Part shown: in pieces, positions 34,510 through 43,646 of the stretch | How the letters are laid out: the number at the start of each line of letters is the position of its first letter | Numbering within the stretch: the stretch's first letter is position 1 | Program-made: the position numbers and the translations under genes | The notes under the pieces: model-generated | Databases searched by the model: none | Seen by the model: the letters and a program-made list of their open reading frames with translations, nothing else | What the model was told of the DNA's origin: nothing | Source of the DNA: Cyanobacteria bacterium OH_PDB_230 | Lineage (GTDB): Bacteria > Cyanobacteriota > Vampirovibrionia > Gastranaerophilales > Gastranaerophilaceae | Direction: 5' to 3' | Assembly: GCA_023421795.1 (NCBI GenBank) | Contig: JAEZSO010000001.1 | Coordinates: forward strand, 310,001-374,000 | DNA length: 64,000 nucleotides

Positions 34510-34965
34510 ATGACAGTTAATGACAACTTCAATGAGAAACAAAATCAAGTTTCATATGAACCTCAGACAAATGAAGAAGAAAAGGTGGGCTATAAAAGCC
34601 CACCAAAAGCTTCTCAATTTAAAAAAGGACAATCAGGGAATCCAAAAGGCAGACCTAAACACCCCAAAACTTTTGCAGAAGCATTAAACAAAGAATTGGG
34701 TGAAACAGTAACAATTACTGAAAACGGAAAAAAACGAAAAGTAAAAATGCTCGAAGTTATTGCAAAAAAATATATTAAATATGTGGTCAACAATGAAGAT
34801 AAGTTAATGAGGTTATTTATAAAAGAAAATGCGCCATTTATTAACATAGAAGAAAATGAACTTGATGAAGCCCCACCGGCTAATTGGGATATGACCCCAG
34901 AAAGAATAGCAAAAAGGATTGAATTAAAACAGGTGATAACAGAAGTACTCGATGAGCGTTATTAA
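34510..34965 (+). CDS. DUF5681 domain protein
   Basis: The 151-residue protein has the defining FKKGQSGNPKGRPKHPKTF segment at residues 37 to 55, a basic Gly/Pro-rich motif of DUF5681. A helical section follows, then NWDMTPERIAKRIELKQ near the end. Such genes commonly follow ParB-type methylases in prophages and integrated elements, often near terminase genes, but no terminase is present here. It may be a small packaging-related or DNA-binding protein, kept as a remnant or reused. It is translationally linked to the methylase gene. Confidence 0.75.
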   Translation: MTVNDNFNEKQNQVSYEPQTNEEEKVGYKSPPKASQFKKGQSGNPKGRPKHPKTFAEALNKELGETVTITENGKKRKVKMLEVIAKKYIKYVVNNEDKLMRLFIKENAPFINIEENELDEAPPANWDMTPERIAKRIELKQVITEVLDERY

Positions 34966-35005
34966 AAATCAAACTGCTCAGATGATGATATTGTTTGAAG
35001 ATAGG

Positions 35006-36298
35006 TTAGGAAATTGTTTCTTCTGGTTCGCAGTTTGAAATGTATTTAGTGTCTATTGATCGGTTGGTTTGTAAACCTAGTTCTTTGAATTTATCAATTT
35101 GTCCAATTAGTCCACCCCTGCCGTTTAAAGATCTAAAGACACCTTCAAAACCATTTTGAACTGATCTAAAATTCCCATTTAAATCTTCCATTTTTTTTAA
35201 AAAAATTGTGAATTTATCATATATACTAGTAGCTTGTTTTAAGACTTCATTCATACTTGTTTCATGGTTTTTGTGGACCCAAGATTGTTTAACTACTTTT
35301 AAGGTAGCAAGTAATGTTGAAGGTCCAACTATGATAATGTTGTTCTTGCTAGCTTGTAAAATTAAGTTTTGATTAGAATATAAGTAGGTGATACAGGCCT
35401 CAATAGGAATAAACATCAATTTAAATTCTGGGGTGTTTAAATCTTCTAGGTTGTTATATTTATTGCTAAGTTCAGATATCATTTTATCAACTGATGAATA
35501 AAATTCTTTTAAATAAGTTTGTTTAATTTGATCATCCGCTGAATTAATAAAATCTTGAAAATTATTCAAAGGACACTTCGAGTCAATAATAATATGTTTG
35601 TTGTCAGGGAAATACACAACCGCATCAGGCTTAGGCTTTGCGGATGAATCAATCAAGTCCTTAAATTGTTTTTGGATGATGTAATTTCCTTTTTCAAAAT
35701 CATCATTTTTATTTATTAAACCAGAATTAATTAAGATATTCTCTAATATAATTTCTCCAAAATGACCTCTAGCTTGAGAGTTTAATCGAAGCGAATTAGT
35801 AAGCTCATCAGCTGAGGATTTAATAGAGCTGTTTTGTTTAGTTAACAAATCAATTTGTGTTCTTATTTCCTGAGTGTTTGTTTGACCTTGGGTATTAAAC
35901 TCCTCTAATCTTTTTCTAAATTGTTCAAGATTTTCTGTTAAAGGCTTAATTTTTAATTCCAACACTTCCTTATTTTGTTCTCTAAGGTCGCTTTGCTCTT
36001 CTTTTATTATTTTATTAGCGATGCTAGTAAAGTCATCACTAATGACTTTTCTTAGATCAGTAACTAAATCTAGTCTTTGATTTACAAGTGCAAAATCCGT
36101 TTTCAACTGTTGATTTTCAGTAATTAATTCTTCGTTTTTAGCTTCTATACTTATTTTCTCTGACTCTAATCGATCTTTTTCTAATTTTAAGAGTTCTAAT
36201 TCTCTAAGCTCTTTTTCGAAATTTTGACCTTTATTAAAAAATTTTGCAGCTCCAAAACCAACAAATAATGCCAATGCTGCAATTAAGATAGTTTCCAT
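35006..36298 (-). CDS. rmuC: DNA recombination protein RmuC
   Basis: The 430-residue protein has an N-terminal membrane anchor (residues 3 to 20). A long coiled coil follows (25 to 185), then the RmuC nuclease-like core with RGHFGEIILENILINSGL near 190, PDAVVYFPDNKHIIIDSKCPL near 235 (PD-(D/E)XK-like Asp and Asp-x-Lys) and FMFIPIEACITYLY-type strand near 300. RmuC limits inversions and is found both in core genomes and in defence-rich islands. The WYL gene lies 72 bp upstream on the same strand. Confidence 0.88.
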   Translation of the reverse strand: METILIAALALFVGFGAAKFFNKGQNFEKELRELELLKLEKDRLESEKISIEAKNEELITENQQLKTDFALVNQRLDLVTDLRKVISDDFTSIANKIIKEEQSDLREQNKEVLELKIKPLTENLEQFRKRLEEFNTQGQTNTQEIRTQIDLLTKQNSSIKSSADELTNSLRLNSQARGHFGEIILENILINSGLINKNDDFEKGNYIIQKQFKDLIDSSAKPKPDAVVYFPDNKHIIIDSKCPLNNFQDFINSADDQIKQTYLKEFYSSVDKMISELSNKYNNLEDLNTPEFKLMFIPIEACITYLYSNQNLILQASKNNIIIVGPSTLLATLKVVKQSWVHKNHETSMNEVLKQATSIYDKFTIFLKKMEDLNGNFRSVQNGFEGVFRSLNGRGGLIGQIDKFKELGLQTNRSIDTKYISNCEPEETIS

Positions 36299-36370
36299 CA
36301 GAAGTCCTTTCTTTTTTAAATACCATAATCATTATTGCTCTAAAATACGACAGATCTGGGCTTATAAAAA

Positions 36371-37354
36371 TTATGATTTTTTATATAGATTTAAAACGGA
36401 GGATAATTCATTTATGTAATCTAATCGAAGCTTTTTAGGAGACAATATTTCAAGACTATTTCCCCATTTAAATAAATGCCAAAGAATTTCTTTTTCACCA
36501 CTAGCTTTGAATTTAACAGTCACAGTGCCATCTTCATTTTGTTTAATTTTCTGAGTTGGATGAAAAAAGTAACACAAGACTTCACTTGCAACTTCATTGG
36601 AGAACTTTAACTCCACATTAAGGATTTCTCCTTGAAAAACACCAAACGATCTTTCTGAATATTCTTTTAAGTCAAAGTTGTCTCTTTCAAATGTATCTTC
36701 TAAAACGAGAATATCGGATAACTTATGGAATATATAAGTTCTTGGCTCACTACTTTTTATTTCTTCTATTGCGATTAAATATATTTTTTCGCCATAAATA
36801 AAACCCAAAGGAGAAAGAATCCGTTTTGTATCTTTATAAACGGCAGAAACTTTTTTATTCTTTTTTATTGCTTCTCTTATTTTTGACAAATCAGATATAT
36901 CTATCTTATACCTTGGTGTTTGTTTTACTGCATAGCCTTCAGTTTGAAGCAATATTTCCAAATCGTTTTCTAATTTATAAAAAGTTTTTCGACTTAAAGC
37001 TTTTAGTTTATCTATAGTCGATTCTAGTAAAACTTCACTGTTCTCCAGGTTATTTTTATTCTGTAATTCTTTAAGTTTCTCAAGATTTGCAAGTTCTTCT
37101 GGTGTAAATGTAATTAATTCATTAATGAATCCATTAACAAAACCCCATCGTTTTTGTCTATCAACTATATGCTCAATTTCATCTATTTGAGGAAAGATAG
37201 CAAGAACACTATCTCTCATTCTTTCTGCCGTCCTTCTTGAGATATTAAATTTCTCTTGAATTTCACCCAAAGTTACTCCCTGAGTCTTTGATTGCATAAA
37301 GGTTAAAAGCTCTAAAATGTCGCTCAATCTTGAATATCTAGGTTTATTTTCCAT
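36371..37354 (-). CDS. WYL domain transcriptional regulator
   Basis: The 327-residue protein has an N-terminal winged helix (residues 8 to 75, GVTLGEIQEKFNISRRTAERMRDSV). A WYL domain follows (about 150 to 240; KKVSAVYKDTKRILSPLGFIYGEKIYLIA) and then a WCX-type C-terminal extension ending near 325. WYL regulators bind nucleic-acid-related ligands and often repress defence operons. It precedes rmuC on the same strand and may control it or the neighbouring operon. Confidence 0.82.
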   Translation of the reverse strand: MENKPRYSRLSDILELLTFMQSKTQGVTLGEIQEKFNISRRTAERMRDSVLAIFPQIDEIEHIVDRQKRWGFVNGFINELITFTPEELANLEKLKELQNKNNLENSEVLLESTIDKLKALSRKTFYKLENDLEILLQTEGYAVKQTPRYKIDISDLSKIREAIKKNKKVSAVYKDTKRILSPLGFIYGEKIYLIAIEEIKSSEPRTYIFHKLSDILVLEDTFERDNFDLKEYSERSFGVFQGEILNVELKFSNEVASEVLCYFFHPTQKIKQNEDGTVTVKFKASGEKEILWHLFKWGNSLEILSPKKLRLDYINELSSVLNLYKKS

Positions 37355-37511
37355 AGTTATAACTCACTCAAATACACGTCCGATTATGACACTAAACTCA
37401 AAATATCCTATTTAAACAAAAAGTGCAACTAAGAGAAAGAACTTAATATCCTACCAGTGCTTTTTTTTGGTCTTGCTTTATCTTAACAACCATTCGCAGT
37501 CAAAACCTTTT

Positions 37512-37775
37512 TTATTTTTTATAACTTCCTTGATATGAGCCATACTTATCATATATTTTTGTTGTACTTCCAGCTTGTTTATAATAGCCTTGGCAACTAC
37601 CATATTTATCATATTGTTTAATAGTATTACCCTTTTTTGAATATGATCCTTGATAACTTCCGTATTTATCATATTGTTTTACTTTTTGCCCATCTTTCAT
37701 ATCAAAAAGATTTTGAGTACAAAATCCAGGTGATGAAAGAATCATTAATGCAAATATAATCGCCAAATATTTCAT
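37512..37775 (-). CDS. Short secreted YDKYG-repeat protein
   Basis: The 87-residue protein has a signal peptide ending GFCT. The mature part consists of three imperfect repeats of about 20 residues, with QYDKYGSYQGSYSK, QYDKYGSCQGYYKQ and IYDKYGSYQGSYKK as their cores. AGGAGAG precedes the ATG. The repeats are Tyr/Gly/Lys-rich, like short surface or wall-binding repeats. Function unknown. Confidence 0.65.
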   Translation of the reverse strand: MKYLAIIFALMILSSPGFCTQNLFDMKDGQKVKQYDKYGSYQGSYSKKGNTIKQYDKYGSCQGYYKQAGSTTKIYDKYGSYQGSYKK

Positions 37776-37790
37776 TTGCTCTCCTAACTT

Positions 37791-38150
37791 TTAATATCTT
37801 CTTTGAACTTGCCCTACTAAGCTGCTTACGGAATTGACTAATCTAATGGCATTTTCTATAGAATTATCCTGTTCAGAGTAGTGATTATTTGAATAAGCCG
37901 GCTGAAAAGGTTGCTTATAATAATAGTTATTGGCATATTGATAAGGATTATATTGCTGATAATTTTGCTGTACCTCTTGTTGGGTTTGATATGAAGCCTG
38001 ATAAGAATTATTATCAAATTGTGGATATACCGGTATGTAAACGGGGACATATTTTACTACTTCTTTAACGGGTTGATTTTTTGTCACAGCAGCAACTCCT
38101 GGTAAAGAAAAAATACTCATAAACATTAACAATAAACATATGTTTTTCAC
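37791..38150 (-). CDS. Secreted Gln/Tyr/Asn-rich protein
   Basis: The protein has about 119 residues from a GTG at 38150 with AAGG 6 nt upstream; a TTG two codons earlier is possible. A signal peptide ends near PGVAA. A proline/valine strand KYVPVYIPVYPQ precedes a low-complexity Gln-Tyr-Asn region (residues 50 to 95), and the tail IENAIRLVNSVSSLVGQVQRRY is a helix. It lies 15 bp before the YDKYG-repeat gene, so both are likely co-expressed and surface-exposed. Confidence 0.6.
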   Translation of the reverse strand: MKNICLLLMFMSIFSLPGVAAVTKNQPVKEVVKYVPVYIPVYPQFDNNSYQASYQTQQEVQQNYQQYNPYQYANNYYYKQPFQPAYSNNHYSEQDNSIENAIRLVNSVSSLVGQVQRRY

Positions 38151-38402
38151 TTTCAACCTTCTTTCAATTTGTTAACGTCAAAATTATGGACTTTAATTTA
38201 TAAATACATAATAAAGGATTTGCACGTCAGAAACGGACTTATTTAATGTCTTACTAGTCGTTTTTCAAACAAAAATTAACAATCGGACAATAGCCTTAAA
38301 GAGTATGACAAATATGAAAACTCTAATAGCAGATAAACAAAATGATGGTACTACATATGGAAATCCGGAAGAATACTATAAAAAATAAAAAAATGAGAAA
38401 AC

Positions 38403-39119
38403 TTAAAAAATATATTTTATAAGTTTGAATTCTGATTTGTGGCATTTTTCAATACATTTTTCTGTAAAGTCTTTTATCCTACCTGGGTGTTTTGGGTATT
38501 TGTTTTTTAATTGTTTACATTCACCATCTTCTTTTTTGCAAAATGTATATATATTTTTAGTTTTCAAAATCTCTATTAATTCTTTTACTTGTTTATGTCG
38601 AGTTGTGTTTTTAAATTTTTCTCCCCAAGCAATTAAAATCGGATTTTCAATAGAATTTAATAAGTTTTTTAGAAATGAATTGTTGGTTTTATTAATTTCA
38701 TAATATTTATTTTTCTGCGTGAAATATTCCTTTTTTGTTACTTTTTTTGAATCGCCTTCTATGTAGGAAAACAAATTTATAACTTCTAGCGCTGAATATT
38801 TTGTTTCTTGAGCAATTTTAATTACATTTGAAACTGTTGCATCAAACTCGCCAAGCGTGTTCTTCTCTCTATCAGGGAAAGTGTTGGATGGATTAAGCAT
38901 AAGAACCGTAAGAATCTTATCTGTGTCATTACCTTTTAGTTTTATATATAAGTAGTAACGGTGCAGCTCATTAGATTGAGTATTATATAAACCCCAACCT
39001 ACAACGTTCTTATCCTTTATTAATTTATTAGAAAATTCATGTTCTTCAGCTTGTTTTCTTATATTTAAGTCAATATGCCCTAAAACATCTTGTATTCTTT
39101 TTTTCGCTTTACTATTCAA
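38403..39119 (-). CDS. DUF1643 domain protein
   Basis: The 238-residue protein has the DUF1643 pattern: HRYYLYIKLKGND, then TVLMLNPSNTFPDREKNT and YSALEVINLFSYIEGD. NPILIAWGEKFKN and YPKHPGRIKDF come near the end. The function of this family is not established; it occurs in phages and accessory islands. The start is a TTG with GAGGTG 4 nt upstream. It is the last gene of the minus-strand operon, 30 bp after the helicase-nuclease gene. Confidence 0.7.
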   Translation of the reverse strand: MNSKAKKRIQDVLGHIDLNIRKQAEEHEFSNKLIKDKNVVGWGLYNTQSNELHRYYLYIKLKGNDTDKILTVLMLNPSNTFPDREKNTLGEFDATVSNVIKIAQETKYSALEVINLFSYIEGDSKKVTKKEYFTQKNKYYEINKTNNSFLKNLLNSIENPILIAWGEKFKNTTRHKQVKELIEILKTKNIYTFCKKEDGECKQLKNKYPKHPGRIKDFTEKCIEKCHKSEFKLIKYIF

Positions 39120-39149
39120 TGAGCACCTCTTTTTATGCTTTACTAAACC

Positions 39150-42100
39150 CTACAACACATTCAGTTCACAAAAATCCTTGTAATTACAGTATTCGCAAAC
39201 TTTTTCGTCATCTCGTTTAGGCTCAAAGTTGAGTAATTGAAGATTATTGTATATTCCAGTTATCTTTTGTTCTATCAAGGTATTATCTTCATCATTCAAG
39301 CAAACATTATAATTATTTTCACAATCATCAGGGAATAAAAACCCAGTTTTACTTACCTTATTACCGGTACTCTTCTCAAAACAATATTTGTATATTCTTA
39401 GCTGATTTAAATAATCTTCATGAGCCCCACCATCTTTTATATCTTTAGCCTTGCTTTTACCTGTTTTGTAATCATATAAAGAATAAGTTCCATCTTCATT
39501 TTTTTCAATTCTATCAATAGCACCAGTTATTGGAGCATTGATAACTTTAAAGTTTCTTATTTCATGTTCTGCTTCATAGAGATTTTTTACTGGGGTATTG
39601 GTTAGCTGTACATAGAATTTTGAAAGATTGTTTATTCCTCTTTCTAAAAAATCTTTTCTAACCTTAGGATCTGATAATTCTTTGTTTGATAAACTTTCTT
39701 CAAACCAACCAATAAATTCATCTTTAGTTGGATATTTATTATTTTCTTTCGCTTTATCAAACAGTTTTTCGCAAGCAAAATGCACTGACGTACCGTAATT
39801 CAAAGAGTTTTTATTAGAATCTTTTGAATCTAGTTTAAGCACATTTGAATACAGAAATTGTCTGGGGCATTTTATATAGGTATTTATTGATGTAGCACTA
39901 AGAATCACATCTTCTACTCTGGCTTTAAAATATGAATTCAGTTCCTTTTTGTAGTCAAACTGTTTTTTAGTAACAAGTTTAATCATATTAGAAACAAAGT
40001 CCTCACCAGAGGCTTTATGTTCTACTACTTCTAATAAAGGATTATTCATAAAAGGTAAAACTAACTTGGATAATTGTTTATCTTTTCCATTGATTTTATC
40101 AGGGAAAGAAAGTGTTAACGAATATTTGGCTCTCGTTATGCCTACGAATAAAAGCTTTACTCTTTCGGAAAATTTGAGTGCCTTCTTCTCTTCTTCTGTA
40201 TAAACGGCCGAAATTGGAATAGAAGTTGTAATAGCAGATTTATTATCACTTTCCCATTTTCTGGTTTCTAACGTAGGCATATAAACATATTCAAATTCTC
40301 GCCCTTTTGATGAATGATAAGTAACAAGCTGAATGGCATTCAATGGAACTGGGTTTTTATCAGTTAGAATATCGATATCACTCTCAAAAGCCATATTAAG
40401 ATAAGCAGCAAAATCTTCCAAAGAAACAGTTGGGTCATTTTCTTGTAAATTTTTTGCCTCATCTATAATCTTTTTTATGCCGGAGATATTTTCGGCTTTG
40501 TTGATGTCTGAATTTATAAAGTACTTTAAGATACCTGTTCTATTTGCTATTTCAAGAACAATATTTTTAAGAGATTCATTATTTTTATATTTTTGCAGTT
40601 CTTCATACGTATTTAAAATATTATCAATTCTCTCTTTATTAACCCAAGAATAATCAGTCATTTGTTTTATATCATCAATAAAGAAGTTATTCTTATGAAG
40701 TCTTTTTCTTTTAAGTAACTCTTCATAGTCTTTTATGTCTATATTAAAGGGTTCATTTAACAACAACTGAAAGATCTTCTCTGAATATAAGCCAGGATTA
40801 ACCAACATTTTTATATAGAAGAATATAAGGATAGAAGATTTAATTGTAAATATACTTTTTCCATCCTTTAATTCATAAGGAATATTTCTGGCTTTAAACA
40901 TTTCTGAAAATATTTCCAGTTCTTTATTTGTTTTTGCCAATATAACCATTTCTGAAAGTTTTTTATTTCCGTTCTCATCTACTGGACAAGCGACAGAATT
41001 AATAATGCTTTCGATCTCTTCTACTATTGAAATGTATTCTTGATCAATATCTGCGTATCTATTAAATTTAACCTTCTTATCTTTCAATGTTATTGAGTCA
41101 TTTTTAGCTTCTAACTTTTTGTCTATCAAATACTGTTTGAATCTAGTATTTGACTCAAGTCTTTTAGGATCAAGTTTTGATACTTCATAGCTAAAATCCA
41201 GTATTGATTGTGTTGACCTCATATTTTCTTTTAAACAAATGACATTAGTTTCAGTAAATTCATCTAAGAATTTTTCAATATTATCTATTTGAGCTCCCTG
41301 AAAACCATATATGATCTGATCATCATCTCCAACTACAAATATGTTTTTCTTATTCGATGCCTTAACAAGATTAAAAACAATCGCATTTTGGGACTTATTC
41401 GTATCCTGATATTCATCAACTAAAAAATAATCATAACTATTTGCCACTTTTTCTAAGAATGCAGGTTTATGTTTAAAGGCCTCAAGAACGAGGTTTATCA
41501 TATCATTAAAGTCAATTAGTCCTTGCTTTTGCATCATCGACTTATATATTTCATAAAAACTCCAAAGTTCTTTTGCTTTTCCGATTCTTTCTTCTTGGCT
41601 TTCTATATTTGCCAAAAGTGTTTTTACTCTGCCATCACCTTTCTTGATTTTTTCCTCGAGTTTTTCTTTAAATTCATTTAATTTTGGCATCCAGTCAGGA
41701 TGCTGTTCTATATTACAAAAATACTCTTCTTGAGTAATTAGATTTTTCTTAATTTCTTCAATTCCTTCAATAATTTTTGGAATAAAATGATAAGAATCAT
41801 ACATTTCGGTTCTATAATGTTTAGGATTTAATTCGTCAATACATTTTTTTACAAAAGTTCTTTTTGTAGCTTCATCTATGATTTTGGTATCTTTTGGGAA
41901 ATCAAATTCATCAGAATAGTTATTTAAAAGCTCATTACAAAAACTGTGGTAGGTATAGACATTTGTTTCTGCGGCTAATTCACCAACTTCTTTTATCAAT
42001 CTTTTTTTCATTTCTGCAGCAGCGGCATCTGAGAATGTTAAACATAATATTTTTTCAGCAGGTATAGCTTTATTTAAAAGCATATTTTTTACCCTTTGGA

Positions 42101-42215
42101 TAAGGGTATAAGTTTTACCGGTTCCTGGGCCCGCCAAAACCATTATCTGCCCATCTATATTTTCAATACATTCCTGTTGTTTTTTATTCGGCTTTAATAC
42201 TTTTTCTAATACCAC
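39150..42215 (-). CDS. UvrD/PcrA-like helicase fused to PD-(D/E)XK nuclease
   Basis: The protein has 1021 residues. The superfamily 1 helicase has Walker A MVLAGPGTGKTYTLIQR near 30, FLVDEYQDTNKSQN (motif II) near 270, VGDDDQIIYGFQGA near 297 and VTYHSSKGREFEYVYMP near 655. The C-terminal part (about 770 onwards) is an AddB/RecB-type nuclease: CPRQF, then GAIDRI and YDYKTGKSK (the Asp-x-Lys site). A closing CEYCNYKDFC makes up a four-cysteine iron-sulfur site. It starts at a GTG with AGGAG upstream. As the single large effector-like enzyme of the operon it probably unwinds and cuts DNA. Confidence 0.85.
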   Translation of the reverse strand: MVLEKVLKPNKKQQECIENIDGQIMVLAGPGTGKTYTLIQRVKNMLLNKAIPAEKILCLTFSDAAAAEMKKRLIKEVGELAAETNVYTYHSFCNELLNNYSDEFDFPKDTKIIDEATKRTFVKKCIDELNPKHYRTEMYDSYHFIPKIIEGIEEIKKNLITQEEYFCNIEQHPDWMPKLNEFKEKLEEKIKKGDGRVKTLLANIESQEERIGKAKELWSFYEIYKSMMQKQGLIDFNDMINLVLEAFKHKPAFLEKVANSYDYFLVDEYQDTNKSQNAIVFNLVKASNKKNIFVVGDDDQIIYGFQGAQIDNIEKFLDEFTETNVICLKENMRSTQSILDFSYEVSKLDPKRLESNTRFKQYLIDKKLEAKNDSITLKDKKVKFNRYADIDQEYISIVEEIESIINSVACPVDENGNKKLSEMVILAKTNKELEIFSEMFKARNIPYELKDGKSIFTIKSSILIFFYIKMLVNPGLYSEKIFQLLLNEPFNIDIKDYEELLKRKRLHKNNFFIDDIKQMTDYSWVNKERIDNILNTYEELQKYKNNESLKNIVLEIANRTGILKYFINSDINKAENISGIKKIIDEAKNLQENDPTVSLEDFAAYLNMAFESDIDILTDKNPVPLNAIQLVTYHSSKGREFEYVYMPTLETRKWESDNKSAITTSIPISAVYTEEEKKALKFSERVKLLFVGITRAKYSLTLSFPDKINGKDKQLSKLVLPFMNNPLLEVVEHKASGEDFVSNMIKLVTKKQFDYKKELNSYFKARVEDVILSATSINTYIKCPRQFLYSNVLKLDSKDSNKNSLNYGTSVHFACEKLFDKAKENNKYPTKDEFIGWFEESLSNKELSDPKVRKDFLERGINNLSKFYVQLTNTPVKNLYEAEHEIRNFKVINAPITGAIDRIEKNEDGTYSLYDYKTGKSKAKDIKDGGAHEDYLNQLRIYKYCFEKSTGNKVSKTGFLFPDDCENNYNVCLNDEDNTLIEQKITGIYNNLQLLNFEPKRDDEKVCEYCNYKDFCELNVL

Positions 42216-42284
42216 TTATATGTCTCCTGTTTAAGCAAAGAATATCATGCAATCACTAGTTTTATCCAATTTTTAATACTTTTA

Positions 42285-43529
42285 TCAACTCCAACTTTCA
42301 TAATAAGCAGGGTTTGATAATACGTTGTATTCTTTATATATTTCTTCAAGTTCTTCAACTATAACCGTATCATCATCCAATAGGCCCAATTCTTCTCTGG
42401 TATCTTCTAAAAACAAGAAGAAAACCTCTAAAAGTCTTTTATCATTTATTTTTTCATAGTATTCATCTATTACTTTTTTCCTACTAATTTTGTCAACATC
42501 ATCTCTTAATTTGACTGACCATTCTTTGATTTGGTTAAAATCTACTTTAAAATCATTGTTACTTTTTAAAAATTTTTCTAATTTATTTAATGCCTTTTCT
42601 GTTATCTCTTTGTTTTCGGCATCCTCGTTGTCTCCAAAATAACTTTCGCCATAGTACTCTAGCAGCTTATTTTTGCTTATTTCTTCTAAGGAAATCTCAT
42701 CTTTATCAGGATATAAATCACATTCTTCTAAAATAGTGTAACCGAAGAAACTTTTAGGTTTAAAGTGTAGCTGTTTTGAAAAGAAATAAGGGCTTTTCAA
42801 AGTTTCTCTTGTTAATCTCTTTTCGCTTTTATCTTTTTTCACTAATGACATTATTATATCAGCGTGATTTTCAAGATTTGGTACAAGGGAATCATTTGCT
42901 TTAAAATTGTTTTTTAAACGCAAATGCGTAACCAATTTTACGCGAGGAGTGATTATTATTGATAAGTTTAAATTTGTTGCTAAACGTTTAAAATCTTCAG
43001 CAAAAGCATTAATTGATGAGTCCTCAAAAGATAAGTAAGGGTTATCCAAACCAAAAACAATCAATAAATCTAAATCTGGTATTTGCTTAAGTTCTTCATA
43101 TAAGTGTTTAAAGGAATAGATATTATCAATTAATTTTAATTGTTTATCAGTTAAAAAATTGATAAAGCTCTGACCTTTTTTGGAATTTAAAAAAGTTTTA
43201 ATCTCAAAACTTCTTAATTCAGTGTCTTCATTGGAGTAATAATTTTTACTAGTATCTTTATCTTCTAAATAAAAATCTTCGTCATAATATGCTTTTGTCA
43301 ACATTTCCAATGTAGATAAATTACCATTTTGAGCCAAATTAAGTATTGAAATTTTCTTGTTATCCTCAAAGCTTTTTAATAAAATGCTTAGTATAAAATT
43401 ATTGCAGTCCAAGGAAGATTCTCCGAGAATAGCAATAAGATCCTTTTTATTAAACTGCCACCAAGCATCAGGTTCTTCTTGGTAAGTTTTGGCTTTTAGT
43501 TTTTCACTAATTTCATAAATTGTCTGCAT
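42285..43529 (-). CDS. RecA/DnaB-fold protein without P-loop, long paralogue
   Basis: The 414-residue protein is paralogous to the next upstream gene. The core runs as in the DnaB C-terminal ATPase: strand LIAILGESSLDCNNFIL where Walker A belongs but with no GK(S/T), ISILNLAQNGNLSTLEML, and the shared segment DEDFYLED. LIDNIYSFKHLYEEL and LDLLIVFGLDNPY at the Walker B strand follow, then LNLSIIITPRVKL and NHADIIMSLVKKD. A C-terminal extension (about 290 to 414) is acidic and helical. It likely cannot hydrolyse ATP by the usual mechanism. A structural or loader role is inferred. Confidence 0.6.
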   Translation of the reverse strand: MQTIYEISEKLKAKTYQEEPDAWWQFNKKDLIAILGESSLDCNNFILSILLKSFEDNKKISILNLAQNGNLSTLEMLTKAYYDEDFYLEDKDTSKNYYSNEDTELRSFEIKTFLNSKKGQSFINFLTDKQLKLIDNIYSFKHLYEELKQIPDLDLLIVFGLDNPYLSFEDSSINAFAEDFKRLATNLNLSIIITPRVKLVTHLRLKNNFKANDSLVPNLENHADIIMSLVKKDKSEKRLTRETLKSPYFFSKQLHFKPKSFFGYTILEECDLYPDKDEISLEEISKNKLLEYYGESYFGDNEDAENKEITEKALNKLEKFLKSNNDFKVDFNQIKEWSVKLRDDVDKISRKKVIDEYYEKINDKRLLEVFFLFLEDTREELGLLDDDTVIVEELEEIYKEYNVLSNPAYYESWS

Positions 43530-43646
43530 TAAAGTACTCCTATAGCTAGAACATATTAGCCTTAAAGTTTGAAGTTATTCAAGCTTATCAGCCTATTTGT
43601 GTCTTTATTTTACACTATACTTATGTCATATTTGGACGCGACCCAA

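Noticed and set aside
33207..34965. Prophage call from the ParB-methylase and DUF5681 pair
   Set aside because: No terminase, portal, capsid, tail or lysis gene is seen in the window; only the pair and a recombinase hint at mobility.
37512..37775. Regular short repeats suggesting a CRISPR array
   Set aside because: The repeats are about 60 bp, imperfect and in frame; they encode YDKYG protein repeats after a signal peptide.
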